A stretch of DNA of 64,000 nucleotides, from assembly GCA_030668485.1 (NCBI GenBank), contig DAOUTW010000002.1, positions 1-64,000 on the forward strand, written 5' to 3'. Position 1 is the first letter of the stretch. Every line of letters starts with the position of its first letter. The notes under the pieces are model-generated. The model had not been told where the DNA came from and searched no databases. It worked only from the letters and a program-made list of their open reading frames with translations. Source of the DNA: Candidatus Zixiibacteriota bacterium. Lineage in GTDB: Bacteria; Zixibacteria; MSB-5A5; GN15; JAAZOE01. Made by a program: the position numbers and the translations under genes. Shown piece after piece: positions 45,173 through 52,832 of the stretch.

Positions 45173-46450
45173 CTACCTCCTCGTCCCGATGTTTAGGGCT
45201 TTCAGGGCCGCTCCGGTCGCATCCTGAACGGTGGCGGAGACATCATAAGGTCGCGCCGCAACGCCGGCTCCGACAATACCGTTGGTCGTATCGGGGGCGA
45301 TAAACCCGAAATCGTCGAGCGGGGTGTCAAGAGGAGGCGCATCGTCTACTGTATTGGGAACCATGCCGGTGGCCAGGACCGCCATATCAACTTCGGTCTT
45401 GATGATCTCACCGGTCAGAGTGTTTTCAGCTTCTAAAATCACATTCCCGTTTTCCGGGTTTTCCGTTATCTTGGCCACTTTACCGCGATGGAAATGGAAT
45501 TTCTCATCTTCCTGCATCTTGACATAGAAATCCTCCAGCCGTCCCGGCGAACGGATATCGATGTAAAATATGTGCACCTCAGCATCAGGATACTGCGCCC
45601 GCACATAGGTCGCTTCTTTCATTGAGGCCATGCAGCAGATCGCCGAACAGTAGGGGAGATGATTTTCGTCGCGCGAACCGGCGCATTGCACGAATCCGAC
45701 CGAGGTTACTTCTTTCTGATCCGAAGGACGCACAATCTTGCCTTCAGTCGGGCCGTTGTCAGCCGCCAACCGCTCCATGATGACATTGGTTACCACGTTT
45801 TTGATCTTGCCGAAACCGAGATTTTCGATTTTGGTCGCGTCATAAGGTTTCCAGCCGGTGGCCCAGACAATCCCGCCGACTTTGGCGGTAATCGTCACCG
45901 GCTCCATATCGAGCTCGATCGCATCGTATGGGCAGGCTTCGACCACTTTTTTCATCGACTCGTCTTTGACAAATTCCGGATCGATCACATAGCGCGGGGG
46001 ATAGGCCATCAGATGCGGCAGATAGATAGCTTTGGTTTTATTCAGTCCGTAGTTTAGATCATTGTCGCGTTCGAGTTCGCAGACCTTTTCGCAGTCGCCG
46101 CAGCAGGTGCATTTTTCGTTCACATATCGGGGGCTGAGCTTGATTTTTACCTCGAAATCTCCCGGCGTGCCGGAAATCGATTCCACTTCCGCCAGAGTCA
46201 ACACCCGGATATTGGGGTTGCTCCTGATCCGTCTGAGGTTGATTTCTACGCCGCAGGTGGGAGGGCACAGTTTCGGGAAGTACTGATATATGGTCACTAC
46301 CCTTCCTCCCAGGGAGGGGAGTTTTTCGATCAGTATGGCTTTTTTCCCGGTCTCGGCCGTCTCAATGGCGCTGGTCATCCCGGCGGTTCCGCCGCCGACA
46401 ACCAGCAGATCGGCTGAAATCTGGCTTTCAAGAGGATCAATATTCGCCAT
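45173..46450 (-). CDS. qmoA: Quinone-interacting membrane-bound oxidoreductase subunit A
   Basis: QmoA is a soluble HdrA-like FAD protein of the Qmo complex. The FAD motif is LLVVGGGTAGMTSAIETAE and the HdrA-like stretches are IYQYFPKLCPPTCGVEINLRR and AGSRDENHLPYCSAICC. A 4Fe-4S motif CTCCGDCEKVCELE is also seen. At 425 residues it is close to the family norm. It leads the two-gene qmoAB unit, 5 bp before qmoB. A promoter and two palindromes of the sulfate-reduction type lie upstream. Confidence 0.95.
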   Translation of the reverse strand: MANIDPLESQISADLLVVGGGTAGMTSAIETAETGKKAILIEKLPSLGGRVVTIYQYFPKLCPPTCGVEINLRRIRSNPNIRVLTLAEVESISGTPGDFEVKIKLSPRYVNEKCTCCGDCEKVCELERDNDLNYGLNKTKAIYLPHLMAYPPRYVIDPEFVKDESMKKVVEACPYDAIELDMEPVTITAKVGGIVWATGWKPYDATKIENLGFGKIKNVVTNVIMERLAADNGPTEGKIVRPSDQKEVTSVGFVQCAGSRDENHLPYCSAICCMASMKEATYVRAQYPDAEVHIFYIDIRSPGRLEDFYVKMQEDEKFHFHRGKVAKITENPENGNVILEAENTLTGEIIKTEVDMAVLATGMVPNTVDDAPPLDTPLDDFGFIAPDTTNGIVGAGVAARPYDVSATVQDATGAALKALNIGTRR

Positions 46451-46520
46451 AGTCTTCTCCTTGGGGTCGATAATTAACTTGTTGTCTCTATTTGAATTTT
46501 ATTGTTTGCACGTTTGGAGC

Positions 46521-46538
46521 TTGTGAAATATTTAACAA
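46521..46538 (-). promoter_or_regulatory. Palindromic operator in the qmoA leader
   Basis: TTGTGAAATATTTAACAA (plus strand) differs at one position from the symmetric sequence TTGTGAAATATTTCACAA, the form known for Rex sites. It lies downstream of the predicted qmoA start site, where a bound protein could hinder elongation or mark a second promoter. Confidence 0.6.
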
Positions 46539-46584
46539 GCACTATTAGACGCAACTCCTCCTTATTCAGGCTTTTGGAAACACT

Positions 46585-46613
46585 AATAAAAATCGTCAGG
46601 GAGGAAAAGTCAA
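46585..46613 (-). promoter_or_regulatory. qmoA promoter TTGACT-N17-TTTATT
   Basis: On the minus strand TTGACT (46613-46608) is followed after 17 bp by TTTATT (46590-46585). The operator at 46620-46637 ends 6 bp before the -35 box, the same layout as for qmoC and dsrA. Confidence 0.55.
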
Positions 46614-46619
46614 GCGATT

Positions 46620-46637
46620 TCGTGATTTTCTTCACAA
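46620..46637 (-). promoter_or_regulatory. Palindromic operator upstream of qmoA
   Basis: TCGTGATTTTCTTCACAA (plus strand) matches TTGTGA-N6-TCACAA at 11 of 12 fixed positions, with its centre about 50 bp upstream of the predicted start of transcription. Confidence 0.6.
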
Positions 46638-46719
46638 GCGGCAGTGGAGCGAATCTGGAAAAATTCTCACCTGGGTAGCTCGTTTCTCCAAATACCCTGC
46701 GGCTATGGAATTTTTGAAG

Positions 46720-46733
46720 ACTTCTTAAGAAGT
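46720..46733. repeat. Perfect 14-bp palindrome
   Basis: ACTTCTTAAGAAGT is its own complement. It lies outside the sulfate-reduction operators and has a different sequence, so another regulator or a processing site is possible. Confidence 0.4.
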
Positions 46734-46820
46734 TTGGGTGCCGCACTGCTTGCGGTGCGAATTCTTACTGTACAGGAGCCAACATCATTGTCCCCTCCTA
46801 CCTTGCCTTCCAGATTGTAA

Positions 46821-46869
46821 GGCAGGAGTCCCTGTCGAAGATCCCGAATGAAATTAAAGGACTCCTGCC
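46821..46869. repeat. 11-bp inverted repeat in the gap after the papain-like gene
   Basis: GGCAGGAGTCC (46821-46831) and GGACTCCTGCC (46859-46869) are exactly complementary with a 27-nt spacer. It lies about 100 bp beyond the end of the papain-like gene and may terminate its transcript or be a REP-like element. A T-tract is absent. Confidence 0.5.
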
Positions 46870-46965
46870 TGCTTATCTGAGTAGAAAAGAATATTCATTT
46901 CCAACAACCGCCTCATTTGGCTGATTGCAATTGCTGGAAGTCTGTTGTAAATGGCCTTCCTTGCG

Positions 46966-47883
46966 TCAGATGCCAAACTTTTTCGTGTCGACCCACTTCA
47001 TACTCAACAACGACCAGAAGTCCAAAGCCAGTTTGCTCTTCACATAGTCATAGGGCAACCACCCGTAGCCGTTGTCTCCCCAGCTTGTACCCCACGAATT
47101 ACGGATGAGTAGCGCGCCGGTCGTAATCCTACCGCACCTCGTGTTCTTGATCTTCTTCTTATCGTCATAGCCGACGGCAACCACGGCATGGCCCCAGATC
47201 GCTCGTTCACCGGGACACGGATAGGGGATTCCACCCTTCACATCGCTCGATTTGGACGTTGGGAATCCCCAAAAGCCGAACATTGAGGGAATCTTGGCTA
47301 ACAGGTAATACTTAACCCTTTTCAGAACTACGTCTCCAGGGATATTGGCTCCCTGGGGGTCATGACAGAAATAACGCAGAGCTTCGTAGTTGTCTGCCAC
47401 GGAATAAACGAAGCATGGGGGCTCTTCGTCAAAGTCAGGGTCGGCATCTGTGTACGGCCAGTATTTCTCGTTCGGAACCCCGCAGAGCGCCAGGGCTCCC
47501 ATGGTATTTCTTAGCCATGCTCCCACGTCCCCGGTTACTTGCATCAGGTTGCGAGTTGTTTTGTATACAAAGAGACGAGAACCCTCGATATGCGTGCCGA
47601 ATGCCCGGCGTTGGAAGTACTCAACGACCCCTACTCCTGCCTGTGCCGTACAGGATCCCAGGCCCCCCTGATTCTCAATGGGTGAGCAGTAAGCCCTGAG
47701 ATCAACGGTTGACGGTAGCGCCTTCAGTTTTTTGCCTTTGCCAAATCCCAGCTTTTTGGCCATTTCATCAATCTTTGGTTCAGCCTCCGTAAAATCTCGC
47801 AGATCCGGCAAGGGCGGTAGCCACCCGGTGCCCACGGTACAGCCAGTCTCTGGAATTTCTACTGCTTGGTAGGTCGAATTCAT
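46966..47883 (-). CDS. Papain-like (C1A) cysteine protease without signal peptide
   Basis: The ATG at 47883 has AAGGAGGAG upstream and gives 305 residues; the frame opens at 47931. The papain triad is complete: C78 in ENQGGLGSCTAQAG, H232 in WGHAVVAVGYDD and N262 in LIRNSWGTSWGDNGYGWLP, with Q72 for the oxyanion hole. There is no signal peptide or membrane segment, and the N-terminal 55 residues could act as a short pro-part. A likely promoter lies at 48142-48170. It stands alone between qmoA and the methyltransferase cluster. The substrate is unknown; a cytoplasmic role or leaderless export are both possible. Confidence 0.88.
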   Translation of the reverse strand: MNSTYQAVEIPETGCTVGTGWLPPLPDLRDFTEAEPKIDEMAKKLGFGKGKKLKALPSTVDLRAYCSPIENQGGLGSCTAQAGVGVVEYFQRRAFGTHIEGSRLFVYKTTRNLMQVTGDVGAWLRNTMGALALCGVPNEKYWPYTDADPDFDEEPPCFVYSVADNYEALRYFCHDPQGANIPGDVVLKRVKYYLLAKIPSMFGFWGFPTSKSSDVKGGIPYPCPGERAIWGHAVVAVGYDDKKKIKNTRCGRITTGALLIRNSWGTSWGDNGYGWLPYDYVKSKLALDFWSLLSMKWVDTKKFGI

Positions 47884-48327
47884 TACTACTCCTCCTTCGT
47901 CTGAATTGATGTCAAACATTTTCTTGAACACATAACTTGCGTACTGGGCTATTGATTATTTTTGCGGACGACCTCCTTTCTGAGCTCTTGTGTTCATGCG
48001 CCTAATGCCAGAAATCAGCCATTACCGGAGGATGGCGCGACAAATCACTCTACCCGTAATCCGCGTGAACGGACATCGGGTGGATTCATCCAGTTAAACT
48101 TAAATGTTTATTTTGAAAATGATCTTTAATTTGCCAAGACCTATATACTGCAATTTCACCAATAAATCAATGATTATTTTGATTTTGTACCCACCCAGGA
48201 TCGCTCATGCGGCCGCAAGGTAGGCTTATATATTGATTCTGCTAAGTAAACTTGTCTCGAATAGATTAATGTGGCTGACGATTGTATACTTATCCTGCCC
48301 CCGGTCCACATTTATTGTACGAAGCGC
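47884..48327. other. Intergenic region upstream of the papain-like gene
   Basis: A+T-rich stretch of 444 bp with one good promoter (48142-48170, minus strand) and otherwise no recognised element. The leader of the papain-like gene would be about 250 nt. Confidence 0.5.
48142..48170 (-). promoter_or_regulatory. Promoter TTGATT-N17-TATATA
   Basis: On the minus strand TTGATT (48170-48165) and TATATA (48147-48142) are 17 bp apart in A+T-rich DNA, facing the papain-like gene. Confidence 0.5.
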
Positions 48328-49038
48328 CTACTTGTTCCCTACGATATCCATGCTCGAGGCACAGGCGAAACCGTGCTTCAAAATATACTGACGGATTTGA
48401 TCGCCCTCTTTTTGCAATTTATCATAATCCGGATGCCCCTCGACTTTGGCCAGTTCTTTGTCGATATCGGCCAGTTCGCGCTCCATCTTGCCGTCTTTTT
48501 CCGGGTCGCAGTCATTGCAGGTATATTTTCCGGTTTCATATTCCCCGAGACCAAGGCCGTCGACCAGATCGATGATCTCCTGTCTGCTGAGTGTCGAATT
48601 ATGGCTTATACCTTCGATACGGTTGATCCTGGCCGACCAATGATGCATCTGAACATCAGACAATTGTTTCTTGTTTTGATAATCGCAGGTCATTTCGCGG
48701 ATGATAAAAAAACCGCCCGGCTTCAGGACACGTTTCATTTCGCACAGGACTGATTTGATATCGGGAAGGTGATGCAGACCGGCACGCATAGCCACAGTGT
48801 CAAAGCTGTCGTCATCAAATGACAGATGGACACCATCCATGATCGCGAAAGTCACCCGATCTTCCTCGAAATCTTTATGCGCTTCATTAAAATGTTTATC
48901 GTCGATATCGATTCCGACAGCGTTGTCATAATCGTCGAAGGCATCGATCAGTTTGCGAATGAAGCTGCCGTCGCCGGTGGCTACATCGAGGATACGGCCG
49001 CCGGATAATGAACCGAGCTTTTTGTTTAATAGATTCAT
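48328..49038 (-). CDS. Class I SAM-dependent methyltransferase (UbiE-like)
   Basis: A 236-residue protein with the SAM-binding motif GRILDVATGDGSFIRKL (motif I), the acidic end of strand 2 (AVGIDIDDKHF) and motif IV/post-motif sequences (SFDTVAMRAGLHHLPD, RVLKPGGFFIIREM). The C-terminal third is charged and has CNDC, which could bind metal. It is the last of four genes on the minus strand and follows the TrmO-like gene by 26 bp. UbiE-like enzymes methylate quinones or small molecules; the substrate here cannot be named. Confidence 0.85.
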   Translation of the reverse strand: MNLLNKKLGSLSGGRILDVATGDGSFIRKLIDAFDDYDNAVGIDIDDKHFNEAHKDFEEDRVTFAIMDGVHLSFDDDSFDTVAMRAGLHHLPDIKSVLCEMKRVLKPGGFFIIREMTCDYQNKKQLSDVQMHHWSARINRIEGISHNSTLSRQEIIDLVDGLGLGEYETGKYTCNDCDPEKDGKMERELADIDKELAKVEGHPDYDKLQKEGDQIRQYILKHGFACASSMDIVGNK

Positions 49039-49064
49039 AATTATACTCTATGGAAAGGATCAAC

Positions 49065-49550
49065 TTATTTTGCAAATCTGTCATCGGCGTCTTCATTATC
49101 GGCGCGGTCGGCCTTGTCTTCCAGCCATCCGATGCGATAGTCCTGCGGTTCATCGAAATTATGCACATAGGGCTTGATATCCAGCAGAGGCGTGCCGTCG
49201 AGAATATCAATATCCTCGATATATAAAATAGAACCTTCGATCCGGTTCAATTTGACAATGGATAAACCGATTGGGTTGGGGCGACGCGGTGCGCGAGTGG
49301 CAAAAACACCGCGTTCAACATCATCCAGATACGGGATAACCTTGAGCTTGAACCCTTCGGATCGATCCAAATGAAAGATCAGGTATATATGCGAAAACCC
49401 ATCCAGATCGGCCAGTCCTTCGACATACTCCGGGAATATCTCAATCGTCCCTTCAATTCCTTTGCCCCTTTTCGGCTGAATAGGAGTCCCTTTTTGTTCC
49501 TTGAACGGAGTATGAATAATGCCGATCGGTTTTAACTGTACCGTATCCAT
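49065..49550 (-). CDS. TrmO/TsaA-like tRNA methyltransferase-domain protein
   Basis: The beta-barrel TrmO (TsaA, YaeB-like) fold is indicated by LKPIGIIHTPFKEQKGTPIQ, LDGFSHIYLIFHLDRSEG and the signature RAPRRPNPIGLSIVKLNRIEG. Bacterial TrmO methylates the N6 of threonylcarbamoyl-adenosine in tRNA with SAM, but short stand-alone members like this one (161 residues) are often not tested. It lies between two methyltransferase genes with gaps of 11 and 26 bp, so a shared task is likely. Confidence 0.85.
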   Translation of the reverse strand: MDTVQLKPIGIIHTPFKEQKGTPIQPKRGKGIEGTIEIFPEYVEGLADLDGFSHIYLIFHLDRSEGFKLKVIPYLDDVERGVFATRAPRRPNPIGLSIVKLNRIEGSILYIEDIDILDGTPLLDIKPYVHNFDEPQDYRIGWLEDKADRADNEDADDRFAK

Positions 49551-49561
49551 AATACTGGCAC

Positions 49562-50302
49562 CTATTCCTTTTCAATCAAGACAGTATACGCCGCATAGCG
49601 CGGTGATTCAAAAAACTTCGTGGCCTTCCATCCGGTACCATCCAGAATATCCCGCATCTCATCCCTCGATACCAGTAAATAATCAAACCACGGCGAGGCA
49701 TACTTCCGGTAACGGACCCTTATCCTCAACTGACCCGGCATGCGATTGCGCTGCCGATTCCATTTATGATAGGCCAGATGATCTGGGAATTTGGTGACAT
49801 AAGGATCACCGCTTTCGGCGATAATCCGCGCATCATCGGTGGTCATGCGATACATCCTCCGCAGAAGCACCTTAGCCCTTTTATACGATCCGAAAAGTCC
49901 GAAATTATTCCCGTACATTACAATCGTGTCGAAAAGACCGAGATCAGGTCCGATCTCGCTAATCGATTTGACATATACCTTTTTTACGCCTCGCTTTTTG
50001 CATACCCTGACCGCCAAAGGCGAATTGTCGATGCCGACGACATCATGCCCTTCTTGCTGAAGATGCAACGAGCATCGGCCTGCGCCGCATCCGATATCAA
50101 GGACCTTGCCTCGCGCCATTTTGATCGCCTGCCTGTGGTAATCCGGCCACTTCTTATATTCGGCAAAATAGGCCGGCGCCCCGGAACTGAAATCGACATA
50201 ACCGTCATCCCGTTCGACGATCTCACAAACATCAGGCAGACCCTGAAAATAATCATGAATCTCTCGCCCAAAGGCATCCTGTTCCTGAGATAATTCTGCC
50301 AT
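49562..50302 (-). CDS. Class I SAM-dependent methyltransferase, tandem copy B
   Basis: Motif I is KVLDIGCGAGRCSLHLQQEG and strand 2 ends VVGIDNSPLAVRVCKKRG. The region YRKYASPWFDYLLVSRDEM and LDGTGWKATKFFESP is shared with the neighbouring paralogue (copy A at 50315-51064). The two proteins align over nearly their full length with obvious identity, so they arose by tandem duplication. The N-terminal 45 residues (DYFQG, VERDDGYVDFSSG) are also shared. The substrate is unknown. Confidence 0.85.
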   Translation of the reverse strand: MAELSQEQDAFGREIHDYFQGLPDVCEIVERDDGYVDFSSGAPAYFAEYKKWPDYHRQAIKMARGKVLDIGCGAGRCSLHLQQEGHDVVGIDNSPLAVRVCKKRGVKKVYVKSISEIGPDLGLFDTIVMYGNNFGLFGSYKRAKVLLRRMYRMTTDDARIIAESGDPYVTKFPDHLAYHKWNRQRNRMPGQLRIRVRYRKYASPWFDYLLVSRDEMRDILDGTGWKATKFFESPRYAAYTVLIEKE

Positions 50303-50314
50303 ACCGTCTCCCTT

Positions 50315-51064
50315 CTACCGCTCGGAGATTTCTTTTTCAAGGATTACTGCATAAAGCGGCGATCCGGTCTCAAAGATCCGGCCGACTTTCCAGCCGGTAC
50401 CATCCAATATCTGGTTCAGTTCTTTCGGCGAGAGCAGAAGCCATTCAAACCATGGTGTGGCAAAGATCCGATACCTGATCCTGATCCGAATCTGCCCACC
50501 CATACGGCCATGTTTTCTATTGCGCCGCTGGTTTTCAACATGTTCCGGCAGTGTTGTCTGGTAGGGATCAAGAGTCTCACCGATAATCCGTCCATCATCG
50601 GGCATAATCTTATACATCTTTCTCAGAAAAACACGCACTGCCCGCGGATTGCCGGAGATTCCAAAATTACCGCCAAGCATGATGACGGTGTCAAATTCAC
50701 CCATGGCAGAGCTGATCTGCGTATACCCCATCTCGCGGATTTTTTTGGCGCCGCGCTTACGGCATATTTTTACTGCCAACGGGGAATTGTCAATTCCGAT
50801 AACATCCAGTCCCTTTTTTTGCAGGTAAAGCAAACACCGACCGGCACCGCATCCGATATCGAGGACCTTGCCCCGGGCGTGGGCAATGGCTTGTTTCTGA
50901 TGCTTTGGCCATTTGTGATAATCGGCAAAATAGCCGCCGGTGTCGACGGCCAATTCGATCAGACCGTCGTCTCTTTCAATCATTGCCATGGCATGAGTAT
51001 CGCCATCGAAATAATCCTGATAAAGACGACCGCAGGCATCCTGAAAAGGTTTGAGTGTTGCCAT
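50315..51064 (-). CDS. Class I SAM-dependent methyltransferase, tandem copy A
   Basis: First gene of the four-gene methyltransferase cluster, 12 bp before its paralogue. Motif I is KVLDIGCGAGRCLLYLQKKG and strand 2 ends VIGIDNSPLAVKICRKRG. A central FDTVIMLGGNFGISG and the C-terminal LDGTGWKVGRIFETGS match the copy B protein. A terminator of the upstream dockerin gene stands about 100 bp before the start, so the cluster likely has its own promoter. The reaction is unknown. Confidence 0.85.
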   Translation of the reverse strand: MATLKPFQDACGRLYQDYFDGDTHAMAMIERDDGLIELAVDTGGYFADYHKWPKHQKQAIAHARGKVLDIGCGAGRCLLYLQKKGLDVIGIDNSPLAVKICRKRGAKKIREMGYTQISSAMGEFDTVIMLGGNFGISGNPRAVRVFLRKMYKIMPDDGRIIGETLDPYQTTLPEHVENQRRNRKHGRMGGQIRIRIRYRIFATPWFEWLLLSPKELNQILDGTGWKVGRIFETGSPLYAVILEKEISER

Positions 51065-51163
51065 AAATGACCCTCCCGAATTTTTGGCACTGGAAAAAAT
51101 TGATAATATTTAAAGATAGTAATTGAAGGTTAATTATCAAGCATAATTGTTGGATAATAAACA

Positions 51164-51183
51164 GGGCCGGCTTTTGCCGGCCC
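51164..51183 (-). terminator. Terminator of the four-dockerin gene
   Basis: A perfect 8-bp G+C stem (GGGCCGGC with GCCGGCCC, 4-nt loop) is followed on the minus strand by TGTTTATT. It lies about 55-70 bp after the stop at 51236. Confidence 0.75.
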
Positions 51184-51235
51184 CGTAAGGGCTTTGTAGC
51201 GTGAGGTATCACAGGGAGAACAGAATTACATAATG

Positions 51236-52678
51236 TTACTTGAGAAGGACCATCTTCCTGCTGGCGCTGAATGATCCTGCCTTGATGGTATAAAGGTATA
51301 TACCCGATGCCACCGTGTTACCGTTTGTGTCCTTGCTGTCCCAGGTGACAATATGATTGCCCGCAGGATAAGCAGCATCGGCCAGTGTTACTATCTTTTG
51401 TCCGGTAATACTGTAGACCTCGAGAACGACCTCGGATTCTGTGGGAAGAGCAAAAGCGATTTCCGTAATCGGATTGAAAGGGTTAGGGTTATTTTGCACC
51501 AGTTCGTAGTCTGCGGGAATGGCATTGTTTGGCTGAACACGCCTTATAGCATCGCCGGCAGGCCCGTCAAGGCCTCTGGCACTGGTATGGCAGGCGCCCT
51601 TCACAGGATTGATGCAGGTACAATCCACGATGGTACATCCGCTGCCATAAAGCTGCTCGATCAGGCAGTCGATATCCAGTGAATCGATAACACAATCGCC
51701 GTTGGCATCGCCGTTGGCCGGCGGATTCGGCGCGGCGCCGTCGTTGCATAGATAATCGACCAGATACGAGATGTCGCCGATGGTTATAGTCCCGGTGCTG
51801 TTGGCGTCACCCGGATACTGAGCGCCGCAGGTGTCGTAACAATCTCCCTTGGTCGGCTCGATGCAAGTACAATCGACGATGGTGCAGCCGTTGCCAAAGA
51901 GCTCCTCGATCAGGCAGATGATATCCAGTGAATCGATTACACAATCGCCGTTGGCATCGCCGTTGGCCGGCGGATTTGGTGCATCGCCATCGTAGCATAG
52001 ATAATCGACCAGATAGGAAATATCGCCGATGGTAATGTCGCCGGTACCGTTGGCATCGCCGGGATACTGGAATCCGCAGGAATCAAAACAGGCGCCCTTG
52101 GTTGGGTTGATGCAAGTGCAATCGACGATGGTGCAGCCGCTGCCAAAGAGCTCCTCGATCAGGCAGATGATATCCAGTGAATCGATGACACAATCGCCGT
52201 TGGCATCACCGTTTGAAGGGGGATACGGCGCGGCGCCGTCGTTGCATAGATAATCGACCAGATAGGAAATATCGCCGATAGTTATGGTTCCACTCCCGTT
52301 GGCATCGCCCGGATACTGGAATCCGCAGGAATCATAACAGGCGCCTTTCGTCGGTCTGATACAGGTGCATTCGGCCAATGTGCAACCGCTTCCAAATAGA
52401 TTCTCGACGAGACAGTCGATGTCGAGTGAATCAATGACACAGTCACCGTTGGCGTCACCGTTGGCAAGCGGACTGGGAGCGGCGCCACTATTGCACAGGT
52501 AATCTACCAGAAATGCAATGTCGCCGATAGTTACAGTCCCGGTACTGTTGGCGTCACCGGGATATTGCCCCAAACAGGTGTCAATAATCGGTTTTTTGCC
52601 GAATGCGGGTCCGGATGCTCCGGCTACCAGAATAATTAATGCCGATAATGTCAACATCAAGCATTTGGATTTTGACAT
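51236..52678 (-). CDS. Exported protein with four tandem dockerins and a T9SS-type C-terminal domain
   Basis: The ATG at 52678 has AAGGAGG 7 nt upstream, followed by a signal peptide (LMLTLSALIILVAGASG); the frame opens at 52732. Four dockerin units of exactly 83 residues follow (YPGDANSTGTVTIGD... then NGDANGDCVIDSLDI), each with two calcium loops and two extra cysteine-bearing segments. The last 90 residues (PNPFNPITEIAFALP to SASRKMVLLK) match the Ig-like C-terminal domain used as type IX secretion sorting signal or as an FlgD-like domain. No catalytic domain is present, so it may be a scaffold that binds several partners. It lies 154 bp from the pseudopilin array. Confidence 0.82.
   Translation of the reverse strand: MSKSKCLMLTLSALIILVAGASGPAFGKKPIIDTCLGQYPGDANSTGTVTIGDIAFLVDYLCNSGAAPSPLANGDANGDCVIDSLDIDCLVENLFGSGCTLAECTCIRPTKGACYDSCGFQYPGDANGSGTITIGDISYLVDYLCNDGAAPYPPSNGDANGDCVIDSLDIICLIEELFGSGCTIVDCTCINPTKGACFDSCGFQYPGDANGTGDITIGDISYLVDYLCYDGDAPNPPANGDANGDCVIDSLDIICLIEELFGNGCTIVDCTCIEPTKGDCYDTCGAQYPGDANSTGTITIGDISYLVDYLCNDGAAPNPPANGDANGDCVIDSLDIDCLIEQLYGSGCTIVDCTCINPVKGACHTSARGLDGPAGDAIRRVQPNNAIPADYELVQNNPNPFNPITEIAFALPTESEVVLEVYSITGQKIVTLADAAYPAGNHIVTWDSKDTNGNTVASGIYLYTIKAGSFSASRKMVLLK
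51571..52570 (-). repeat. Four tandem 249-bp direct repeats (dockerin units)
   Basis: The same sequence point (GATACT/GATATT in the plus strand) recurs at 51814, 52063, 52312 and 52561, a period of exactly 249 bp. Units two to four are closest in sequence. The repeats are coding, in frame, and prone to copy-number change by recombination. Confidence 0.85.
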
Positions 52679-52832
52679 AATTTTCCTCCTTGAAAATGCG
52701 GTTTGATTTAGTTGTCTGAAACGCAAATTCACCCTTGGACGTTATGTGATACCCCGAACTGGACACTCCTAGCTTTGCCAGTTCTCCAAATATATACCCA
52801 ATATCATTTGAAATGTCAAGCGATTGGAAAAA

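Larger units (their letters stand above)
46451..46965. other. Gap between the papain-like gene and qmoA
   Basis: No gene is seen. The region holds the qmoA promoter with two operator palindromes, a 14-bp perfect palindrome (46720-46733), a small stem near 46745-46762 and an 11-bp inverted repeat (46821-46869). The minus-strand frame at 46474-46746 crosses the promoter and is not credible. Confidence 0.55.

Noticed and set aside
46474-46746. 90-codon minus-strand frame upstream of qmoA
   Set aside because: It spans the qmoA promoter and operators and shows no recognisable domain.
51571-52570. Regular 249-bp repeats as a CRISPR array
   Set aside because: The repeats are coding, in frame, contiguous and without unique spacers; they are dockerin units.
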